NCBI GenBank assembly: GCA_023400235.1 | Contig: JAEXFI010000029.1 | Coordinates: 70,065 to 134,064, forward strand | DNA: 64,000 nucleotides | Direction: 5' to 3' | Source of the DNA: Bacillota bacterium | GTDB taxonomy: Bacteria; Bacillota; Clostridia; Acetivibrionales; DSM-1351 | Shown here: positions 57,188-64,000 of the stretch, piece after piece | Layout of the letters: each line of letters opens with the position of its first letter | Numbering within the stretch: the stretch's first letter is position 1 | The notes under the pieces: model-generated | Databases searched by the model: none | What the model was told of the DNA's origin: nothing | What the model saw: only the letters and a program-made list of their open reading frames with translations | Made by a program: the position numbers and the translations under genes

Positions 57188-58399
57188 TTATGCCATGTTC
57201 TGATACATACTCATCATGGGGTAGAGAATGCTTAATATTACGAAAGCGACGATTAATGCAAGAAATATTACAATGATGGGTTCGATTAGTGAGGTTAGCT
57301 GCTGTACGGAGGTTTCAACCTCCTCGTCGAAGAAATCTGCAGCTTTGTCAAGTGAATAGTCCAGGTTTCCCGATTCTTCTCCGATACGTATCATGGAAAC
57401 CATCATGGGAGGAAAATACTTCATTGCCGCAAGGGGTTGGGACAAGCCCTTGCCCTGCTTTATATCTTCTATGACAGAATCAATTTTCTCTTCAATTATT
57501 ATATTGCCCAAAAGCTTTCGTACAACCTCCAGGGCCTGTATTATAAGCACTCCTGATGCCATCAGCGTGCCCATGGTCCTTGTAAAGCGGGCAGTTATAA
57601 CATTCCTGGTGACCTGCTTCAGGATGGGCAGCCTTATAGCCAGGCCCCCAAAAAAATGCCGTCCGCTGTTGGTCTTCCGATAGCGGGATATACCTGCAAC
57701 CGCCGCCACCAAGCCGCCTATAATCAGCCACCAGAAGCTCTGAAAAAATGTACTAATGCTAATGAGTATTCTGGTAAATATGGGCATTTCCACTCCAAAG
57801 CCGCCTAAAATACTGGAAAAGGAAGGTACTACCTTGACCATGAGCACAAATATTACCGCTACAGCCACCAAAAGCACTATGGCCGGATAAGTCATGGCAC
57901 TTTTTATCTTATGATGCAGCTTATTTTCCTTTTCAAAGTGTTCAGCCATTCTGGAGAAGGTTTTATCCAGCATACCGCTGAGCTCGCCTGATTCAACCAT
58001 GTATATCAGTATTTCGGGAAAAAGGTTGTCGTGCTTTTTCATGGACACCGACAGTGCTATTCCCTTTTGTATATCTTCATAAATATCTGAAATGCAATCC
58101 CTCAAAGTTATATTTGAGGTTTGCTCCTTCAAAACATCCAGCGCCGTGGCAATTGGAACTCCGGCCTCAAGTATTATGGCAAACTGCCTGCAGAATATTG
58201 CAAGGTCCTTTACCTTTACCCTTTGCTTGAATATGGCTATCTGTGAGATGTCGGTAAAGGCGTTCAGCTCCTTTGCCTCCACCAGTATGTAGCCCTTTAA
58301 TTCCAACTGCTCCGCCAGGCTCTCCCTGCTGCTGAATTTGCTTCTTCCTTCTAAAATCTTATCCTCAAAGTTTTTGGCCTTAAACTCATATATTGGCAT
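57188..58399 (-). CDS. pilC: Type IV pilus inner-membrane platform protein PilC
   Basis: This 403-residue protein has two repeated T2SF domains (about 68-190 and 270-395). Each has the FCRQFAIILEAGVPIATALD or RFTRTMGTLMASGVLIIQAL type motif and a Glu-Ser-Gly or Glu-Glu-Ser-Gly loop (MVESGELSGML, RIGEESGNLDY), with three membrane spans. It forms the rotating platform on which PilB and PilT act. It lies 54 bases after pilM. Confidence 0.96.
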   Translation of the reverse strand: MPIYEFKAKNFEDKILEGRSKFSSRESLAEQLELKGYILVEAKELNAFTDISQIAIFKQRVKVKDLAIFCRQFAIILEAGVPIATALDVLKEQTSNITLRDCISDIYEDIQKGIALSVSMKKHDNLFPEILIYMVESGELSGMLDKTFSRMAEHFEKENKLHHKIKSAMTYPAIVLLVAVAVIFVLMVKVVPSFSSILGGFGVEMPIFTRILISISTFFQSFWWLIIGGLVAAVAGISRYRKTNSGRHFFGGLAIRLPILKQVTRNVITARFTRTMGTLMASGVLIIQALEVVRKLLGNIIIEEKIDSVIEDIKQGKGLSQPLAAMKYFPPMMVSMIRIGEESGNLDYSLDKAADFFDEEVETSVQQLTSLIEPIIVIFLALIVAFVILSILYPMMSMYQNMA

Positions 58400-58453
58400 A
58401 TTACCCTCCTCTGATAAAAAACAGTTCTATGGCTCTAGTCTGGTTAAAATCAG

Positions 58454-59563
58454 TTACAGGGCAATTCCAAGTGCATTGGTCAGATAGTTGATTCTATTTA
58501 TATCAAGGTTGACTGAGAATTCAACTCCCGGAATATCAATGGAGTTGGTGGCATAGCATGGAACCTTGAAAATACTCTCCAGGTACTCTCTGAGGTTTGG
58601 CAGCTGTGAGCCTCCGCCTGTTATGAGGATCCTGGTTATTTTTTCTCCTCCGCACCTGGCCGTATAGAAATCAAAGCAGGTGTTGATGTTCTTGATAATA
58701 TCATTTACAACCACCTTGGTGGTTTCGCTGCAATGCCACTCCAGATCGTTATTAAAATCTCTCTTTAGCACAATGCCGTATTTCTTTTTGTACTGCTCGG
58801 CAAAATCACTCTTTACCTTATCGGTTATAATTTTCTCAAAAATCTCCTTATCGATATTACTGCTCCCGATAAGTATGACCCTGTTGAATTCTATGACCTT
58901 GTTTTTCAATATATTTACTATGGTAGTCTCCGAGCCAAAGTCCAGGACTGCAACAGTTCCGGAATCAAAACTTTGATTCCGCTGCACCCGTATTCTGTCA
59001 TCCAGATCCTTGAGCCTTATTTCCTTGTGAAAAAGCTTAGCTATGCTGTTGGCAGGCGTATCCACTGAAATAGGCTTCAAGTTAAGACTGTTCAATATGT
59101 CAACATAGCTGCTGATAATACTTTTCTTAACTGCAGTGACAAAAATCCTGCGCTTCTTAAGGCCCCCCTTATAAACATAATCAAGGATTTTATAGTCAAC
59201 ACTGTGTTCCTCAATATTTATGGGCATAAAGCTTTCGATTTCCCGCATTACCTTATCCCCAACCTCATCCTCAGGCACGTCATCAATCATGATTATCCTT
59301 GTAATGATATTGGTGCCTGACATTACAATTTTCGCTTCCTTTGCAGTAATGTTGTTATCCTGCATCAAGCGCTTGATCTCATCTATTACGCGAGACTTAT
59401 TCTTTATCGCACCATTTTTTATACAATCCTTGGGCGTATTTCCGATGCCAAAATTGACAACCTCTATCGCATCATTTTCTTTTTTTCTTATCTGCAATAC
59501 CTTAATTAATTTAAACCCTATGTCGATAGTCAAAAAGTAGTTGCTAAAAAATGAAAATGCCAT
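58454..59563 (-). CDS. pilM: Type IV pilus actin-like protein PilM
   Basis: This 369-residue actin/FtsA-fold ATP-binding protein has the phosphate-1 loop YFLTIDIGFKLIKVLQI (9-25), the phosphate-2 region VAVLDFGSETTIVNIL (about 206) and the adenosine motif RILITGGGSQLPNLREYL (about 311). It binds the PilN tail on the cytoplasmic face. It lies 22 bases after pilT and precedes pilC. Confidence 0.94.
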   Translation of the reverse strand: MAFSFFSNYFLTIDIGFKLIKVLQIRKKENDAIEVVNFGIGNTPKDCIKNGAIKNKSRVIDEIKRLMQDNNITAKEAKIVMSGTNIITRIIMIDDVPEDEVGDKVMREIESFMPINIEEHSVDYKILDYVYKGGLKKRRIFVTAVKKSIISSYVDILNSLNLKPISVDTPANSIAKLFHKEIRLKDLDDRIRVQRNQSFDSGTVAVLDFGSETTIVNILKNKVIEFNRVILIGSSNIDKEIFEKIITDKVKSDFAEQYKKKYGIVLKRDFNNDLEWHCSETTKVVVNDIIKNINTCFDFYTARCGGEKITRILITGGGSQLPNLREYLESIFKVPCYATNSIDIPGVEFSVNLDINRINYLTNALGIAL

Positions 59564-59585
59564 TTCTATCCCCCCTACCGGTTTT

Positions 59586-60638
59586 TTAAACCAATAATCT
59601 TTTCAGATTATCAATATCAATTGCAACCTCACAAGCTGATTCATAACTTATCTTCCCAGCCTTATATAATTTCGCTATGCTGGTATCCATAGAATGCATA
59701 CCAAACTGTGCTCCGTTATATATACAACTGTTTATCTGTGGTGTTTTTGCTTCTCTGATTAAATTCGCCGTTGCAGAAGTCAATGTCATTACTTCAGTTG
59801 CAACCGACCGTCCTCTTCCATCCTTGTTGACAATCAGCTGCTGCGAAATTATTCCCTGCAAAACCGTTGATAGCTGATTCCTTACCTGTGGCTGCTGATG
59901 CGGCGGAAATACATCCACAATTCTGTCAATGGTTTTAGCCGCACCCACCGTATGAAGCGTTGAAAAAACCAGATGTCCTGTTTCGGCGGCTGTCAAGGCT
60001 ATGGATATTGTTTCAAGGTCACGCATTTCTCCTATCAGAATTACGTCGGGGTCCTCTCTTAAGGCCGCCCTCAATGCTTTTGTATATGAAACCGTATCAT
60101 TGCCTATTTCTCTCTGGTTGACTACACTTCTGTTATGCTTGTGCATATATTCTATTGGGTCTTCTATTGTGAGGATATGGCACCTTCTATTTGAATTTAT
60201 ATAATCCACCATAGCCGCCAGCGATGTGGATTTACCGCTTCCGGTAGGCCCTGTTACCAATACCAGCCCTCTTTGCTTAGCTGCAAACTGGTAAACCACC
60301 GGAGGAAGTCCCAGCGTCTCAATTCTTGGGATTTCGAATGCAATACTACGAAATGCCATTGCTACAGTTCCCCGCTGCTTATATAAATTCACCCTGAACC
60401 TTCCTGAGCTTGGAATAGCGTAGGAAGTATCCATTTCACCGCTGTTGATAAAAAGTTCATAGGCTTCATCACCTATACACTGTTTTGCAAGCTCCTGGCA
60501 CACCCTGGGAGTCAGCACCTGGTCATCCCTGTATACAAGCTCTCCGTGAACTCTGAAAACAATGGGAATACCCGCTGTTATATGTACATCGGAAGCTTTT
60601 CTTTGGAAACACTCCATTAAAATCTCATTTAAATCCAT
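59586..60638 (-). CDS. pilT: Type IV pilus retraction ATPase PilT
   Basis: This 350-residue hexameric ATPase has Walker A GPTGSGKST (about 132), the Asp box and Walker B (DPDVILIGEMRD), the His box (GHLVFSTLHT) and the PilT-type AIRNLIRE-like segment (TATSANLIREAKTPQI). Its presence means the pili can retract and so drive twitching or DNA uptake. ATG 60638 follows AAGGTGG; the in-frame GTG three codons earlier lies on that site. Confidence 0.97.
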   Translation of the reverse strand: MDLNEILMECFQRKASDVHITAGIPIVFRVHGELVYRDDQVLTPRVCQELAKQCIGDEAYELFINSGEMDTSYAIPSSGRFRVNLYKQRGTVAMAFRSIAFEIPRIETLGLPPVVYQFAAKQRGLVLVTGPTGSGKSTSLAAMVDYINSNRRCHILTIEDPIEYMHKHNRSVVNQREIGNDTVSYTKALRAALREDPDVILIGEMRDLETISIALTAAETGHLVFSTLHTVGAAKTIDRIVDVFPPHQQPQVRNQLSTVLQGIISQQLIVNKDGRGRSVATEVMTLTSATANLIREAKTPQINSCIYNGAQFGMHSMDTSIAKLYKAGKISYESACEVAIDIDNLKRLLV

Positions 60639-60665
60639 TATTACCACCTTAACCGATTATCTGAT

Positions 60666-62993
60666 TCAATCCTTGCTGTATGTCACCCTTAACATTTCAT
60701 CCATGGAAGTCGTGCCTTCCTTAACCCGTCTGATGCAGCTGTCTCTTAAGGTATGCATTCCAAGGCCTATTGAAAGCTCCTTCAGTTCGTCGGATGTGCA
60801 GTGCTTTGCTATCATGTCCCTGTGCTTTCTGGTGATATTCATTATCTCATATATTGCTATTCTCCCTTTGTAGCCTGAATTGTTACATTCATTGCAGCCC
60901 GTTGGCCGATAGATTTTTACCTCCTCATCCGTTTCAAGTTTTAACATGGCCTTTTCATTTTCATCAGGTACATGCTCTGCCTTACATGCAGGACATAAGC
61001 GTCTTACCAATCGCTGTGCAATAACTCCTACAATTGATGATGAAATGACAAAAGGCTCTATACCCATATCAATTATTCTGGTTATTGAACTTGCAGCATC
61101 GTTGGTATGAAGAGTACTCAAGACCAGATGCCCTGTGATAGCCGCTCTTGTGGCTATTTCCGCAGTTTCCCCGTCCCGGATCTCTCCCACCATTATTATG
61201 TCAGGATCCTGTCGGAGAAAGGCTCTCAATGCGGAGCCAAAAGTCAGCCCTGCTTTTGAATTGACCTGCACCTGGTTTATGCCTCTGATGGCACATTCAA
61301 CCGGGTCTTCTACCGTAAGGATATTTACATTTGGCTTGCTCAGTTCTCGCAATGCTGTATATAGGGTAGTTGATTTTCCGCTTCCCGTTGGACCTGTTAC
61401 AAGTACTATTCCATGGGGGTTATCCATAATGTCGTTAAAATTCTGCATATCATCATCCATTAGTCCCAAATCAGCCTTGGAAACATTAAATGCGTCCTTG
61501 TCTGCAATTCTGATAACCACTTTTTCACCATGTACTGTAGGAAGTATGGAAACACGCATGTCGTAATTCTTTTTATTTACGGTAATAGTTATCCTTCCAT
61601 CTTGAGGTATCCTCTTTTCCGCAATATTAAGAGCACTGATTATTTTTATTCTGGCAACCATGGAGGACATAATCTTCTTATCATGCTTCATTATTTCAAG
61701 TAATTGTCCGTCCACCCTGTAGCGGATGACTATGCAATCCTCATAGGGCTCTATATGTATGTCACTTGCCCTTTGCGCAATAGCCTTTTGAAAAATAATG
61801 TTGACCATTTTAACAATAGGAGCATTGGCTACATCGCTTAAGTCATTTAAATCCTCTTCCTGTTGTACAGTATTAATTTCAACTGCGATTTCTTCATTTA
61901 CCTTCTTCATTTCTTCATCCAGATCGGTATTGAAGAATTCTTTCTTTTTATCGGCAAAGAAGTTCTCTTCAGGAGCTTCCAGGGCCACTTCAGGCTCTGG
62001 TATAATTGGTTTCTCGTAGTATTGGTCTATTTTTTCAGATATGTATTCTTCTTTTGCAAGCAAGGGTATGATTTCCATGCCTGTCAGCAGTCTCAGGTCA
62101 TCAAGTGCAAATACATCTGATGGGTCAGCCATTGCGACTTTAAGATTGTCTCCATCGTGCTCTACAGGAATAAGTTTATATCTTCTTGATAAGTTTTCCT
62201 TTACCAGGTTTATCGTTTCAGCAGGGATATCTATCTCCTTCAAATCTATAAAGGAGGTATTCAATTGAACTTCAAGAAACTTAAATAAAACATGCTCCTC
62301 AATGAAGTTCTCTTTAACAAGGATTTCACCTAATTTTCCGCCCTTGTCGGCCTGTATCTGCAGGGCTTCTTCTAGTTTTTCCTCCGACAGCACCCCGCTG
62401 TTTACCAGGAGCCCGCCCAGCTGACTTTTAAATATGGGAGAATTGCCTCTGTTTTGGGCATCTAATATTTTCTGGATTTTTGCTTTGTCCAGATCTGCCA
62501 AGTCCTCCTCAGTTAGTCGAAGTTCTTTGAAAACATCATTTTTTTCCTTTTTGATTTCCTTTTTAAATGCCTTTTCAATGAGGTTTTCAATATCTTTCTC
62601 TGCGCCTATAACCGTATGTACCTGGTATTTTGTACATAGTGCCAAATCATCCAATGCATAAAGATCATCAGGATCCTTCATTGCCACAAACAGGCTGTTG
62701 CCATCCAACTTATAGGGTATAGCGCAATGTTTTCTTGCAATGGTCTCAGGAATAGATTTTTGAAGGCTCAAGTCTCCCAAATCCATATCTTCCAGATCTA
62801 CAAACTCCATATTCATATTTTTTGCTTTGGCAAGTAGTGCCTGTTTTTCGGTTATCACGCCATTTTCAAGCAAAACCTCAAGAATCGGCTTGTTTGCAGA
62901 GGCATTAAGACTCCAGGCTTCTTTTAACTGGGATATCTTTATAATGCCCTCTTCCAGAAGGATATCTTCTATTTCTCTCTGAGCTGTATCCAA
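60666..62993 (-). CDS. pilB: Type IV pilus extension ATPase PilB
   Basis: This 775-residue protein has two N-terminal GspE-II/MshEN domains (about 5-150 and 185-325), which in relatives bind cyclic di-GMP. They are joined by an acidic linker (335-385) to the ATPase with Walker A GPTGSGKST (about 555), GEIRDGETAEIATRAAITGH, and a Cys4 zinc motif (CPAC about 690; CNEC about 716). The start is TTG at 62993, 7 bases after GAGGTG. It heads the pilus operon. The double MshEN arrangement suggests c-di-GMP control of pilus extension (inference). Confidence 0.95.
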   Translation of the reverse strand: MDTAQREIEDILLEEGIIKISQLKEAWSLNASANKPILEVLLENGVITEKQALLAKAKNMNMEFVDLEDMDLGDLSLQKSIPETIARKHCAIPYKLDGNSLFVAMKDPDDLYALDDLALCTKYQVHTVIGAEKDIENLIEKAFKKEIKKEKNDVFKELRLTEEDLADLDKAKIQKILDAQNRGNSPIFKSQLGGLLVNSGVLSEEKLEEALQIQADKGGKLGEILVKENFIEEHVLFKFLEVQLNTSFIDLKEIDIPAETINLVKENLSRRYKLIPVEHDGDNLKVAMADPSDVFALDDLRLLTGMEIIPLLAKEEYISEKIDQYYEKPIIPEPEVALEAPEENFFADKKKEFFNTDLDEEMKKVNEEIAVEINTVQQEEDLNDLSDVANAPIVKMVNIIFQKAIAQRASDIHIEPYEDCIVIRYRVDGQLLEIMKHDKKIMSSMVARIKIISALNIAEKRIPQDGRITITVNKKNYDMRVSILPTVHGEKVVIRIADKDAFNVSKADLGLMDDDMQNFNDIMDNPHGIVLVTGPTGSGKSTTLYTALRELSKPNVNILTVEDPVECAIRGINQVQVNSKAGLTFGSALRAFLRQDPDIIMVGEIRDGETAEIATRAAITGHLVLSTLHTNDAASSITRIIDMGIEPFVISSSIVGVIAQRLVRRLCPACKAEHVPDENEKAMLKLETDEEVKIYRPTGCNECNNSGYKGRIAIYEIMNITRKHRDMIAKHCTSDELKELSIGLGMHTLRDSCIRRVKEGTTSMDEMLRVTYSKD

Positions 62994-63141
62994 CGCAAAT
63001 CACCTCATTAATATTATTTAGTTTTTTAGCAATTCTGTAAATGATTAAATAGTCACAAAAAATTAGTCATATCTTACGATGTTTTGTATATATTCTGATT
63101 ATTTTCTATTATGCCTTATTTTGTATCTCGTGGTATTTTTT

Positions 63142-63170
63142 ATATTAACATAATAGAACACATTTATCAA
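63142..63170 (-). promoter_or_regulatory. Promoter of the type IV pilus operon
   Basis: On the minus strand TTGATA (63170-63165), 17 bases, TAATAT (63147-63142). It gives a leader of about 140 bases before the pilB start. Four copies of the word TAGTCA lie around it at 63050, 63064, 63177 and 63236, which may be sites for a regulator. Confidence 0.6.
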
Positions 63171-63870
63171 CATGTTTAGTCACTATTACCAAATTTATCT
63201 TGCACTCCTCATCGATTTTTAATAAGTTTGTATATTAGTCAATTTATATATGATTTACTAACTCCTATAACATAACTGCGTGCATGGGTGGCTGTTATCC
63301 GGTGATGAATCATCCAGCTTAAGTATTAACATTTTTTTCATAGTTATAATAGTCCATAAGCTAATCTTTTGTCTGATTTACAGGTTTTGCATACTTGCTG
63401 AAATGTCCTTGTATCATAATTTTTCTGGTACAGGTATTCCTGCTAATATAAGCTGCATAAAACTTAAGCAAAACTAAATTTCAGCTTAAAAAATTTTACT
63501 GTCATATGTGAATGGTTTTATAAATAATTATATTCTTCTAAACGCAATTGCTTCATTGAAGTATTTTTTATTTTCTAGTTTATGTTAACCAAACTTACTA
63601 TAATTCTTTGCATATAGCCTGTAAAGTCCACTGCTTATAAGTAAAATTAAATGAGTGTTTAACAGCCTTTTCAGATAAAAATGCAAATAATTATGTTTTT
63701 TGCAGTATCTGACAAATATCCTCTTAAAGTGAGATTAAGCTAACTTTAAAATTCTTGCAAGCTATTAAAGTCATCTAATGGAATATATTACTGAATACGA
63801 AAAATTATCCCCTGGACTTTCAACCTTAGACCTTAAGCACACACAATTTATATAAAATTTATATTTATTC
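63171..63870. other. AT-rich intergenic region with no gene
   Basis: About 700 bases between the pilus promoter and the 5S rRNA terminators hold no supported gene. Short frames on either strand have no ribosome site. A small GC-richer island at 63277-63318 contains the palindrome GATGAATCATC but matches no riboswitch that I can recall. Confidence 0.5.
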
Positions 63871-63878
63871 GCAAAAAA

Positions 63879-63902
63879 ACCCCAAGCTGTCATGCATGGG
63901 GT
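63879..63902 (-). terminator. Second terminator after the rRNA operon
   Basis: ACCCCA (63879-63884) pairs with TGGGGT (63897-63902). On the minus strand the hairpin is followed by seven T. It lies about 80 bases after the 5S end and backs up the first terminator. Confidence 0.75.
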
Positions 63903-63939
63903 AAAAGGCCGTTGTGCTAATGTCATATAAAAATAAAAC

Positions 63940-63969
63940 AAGCCTTCGTGCTATTAACACAGAAGGCTT
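63940..63969 (-). terminator. First terminator after the 5S rRNA
   Basis: AAGCCTTC (63940-63947) and GAAGGCTT (63962-63969) form a stem extended by GTG/CAC. On the minus strand the run GTTTTATTTTTAT follows. It lies 10 bases after the 3' end of the 5S rRNA. Confidence 0.85.
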
Positions 63970-63979
63970 GATATAAATC

Positions 63980-64000
63980 TGGCAGAGACTTACTTTCCCG
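63980..64000 (-). rRNA. rrf: 5S ribosomal RNA, 3' end only
   Basis: The last 21 bases, read on the minus strand as CGGGAAAGTAAGTCTCTGCC followed by A, match the closing helix of 5S rRNA (GGGAAAGTAGGTCGCTGCCAG in relatives). The rest lies beyond the window. Two terminators follow. An rRNA operon running toward the pilus locus is implied. Confidence 0.75.

Noticed and set aside
63260..63330. c-di-GMP riboswitch upstream of the pilus operon
   Set aside because: The GC-richer island has none of the conserved GEMM core words, lies upstream of the predicted promoter, and would not be transcribed with pilB.
63262..63345. 27-codon minus-strand ORF starting MKKMLILKLDDSS
   Set aside because: There is no ribosome site and no sign of coding conservation; short ORFs are expected in such AT-rich DNA.

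Overview
The window looks like a chromosomal segment of a low-to-moderate GC, Gram-positive clostridium. Evidence: the S10-spc-alpha ribosomal-protein cluster has Firmicutes order and continues into ecfA, ecfT, truA, rplM and rpsI; Shine-Dalgarno sites are strong GGAGG types; several genes start with TTG or GTG; L36, S14 and S4 are zinc-binding forms; and there is a clostridial-type type IV pilus operon. A Ruminiclostridium-like cellulolytic clostridium is my best guess, but this is inference from gene content and not proven. Nearly all genes from 13 kb to the right end lie on the minus strand.

Layout. (1) 0-15 kb is an accessory region of small regulator-plus-effector modules: an Lrp regulator, an MBL-fold hydrolase, a VOC protein, a LytTR-DUF3021-ABC transporter operon, a Fic protein with a DNA-binding domain, and four separate TetR modules controlling a flavin oxidoreductase, an MFS pump, a lipoprotein and an alpha/beta hydrolase. 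For all four TetR genes a palindromic operator can be read next to or inside the promoter. The stretch 9.1-13.1 kb is scarred: it holds a decayed methyltransferase end present twice as a 69-bp direct repeat, an IS transposase remnant and a truncated promoter-driven ORF. (2) 15-28 kb holds rpsI, rplM, truA, ecfT, ecfA2 and then, between ecfA2 and ecfA1, an inserted cassette resembling a dlt operon: adenylation enzyme, GNAT protein, carrier protein, MBOAT acyltransferase, and a large protein joining a DltD-like SGNH half to a polysaccharide deacetylase half. (3) 26.8-27.5 kb, between ecfA1 and rplQ, has no gene but carries nested and long-range perfect inverted repeats and a terminator, suggesting a large structured RNA. 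(4) 27.5-45.6 kb is the ribosomal-protein supercluster (rplQ back to rpsJ) with rpoA, infA, map, adk and secY. Likely attenuators lie before rpsJ and rpsM, and unusual palindromic repeats lie in several intercistronic gaps. (5) 45.7-63.2 kb is a type IV pilus operon (pilB, pilT, pilM, pilC, major pilin, minor pilin, pilN, pilO, minor pilins, lipoprotein, pilD) followed by a 1064-residue secreted multidomain protein, with a readable promoter upstream of pilB. (6) The right edge carries tandem terminators and the last bases of a 5S rRNA on the minus strand.

The most interesting parts are the split dlt-like/deacetylase cassette, which could add amino-acyl groups to, and remove acetyl groups from, a surface polymer, and the structured intergenic RNA candidate next to it. 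Both are readings of the sequence alone; no database comparison was possible.
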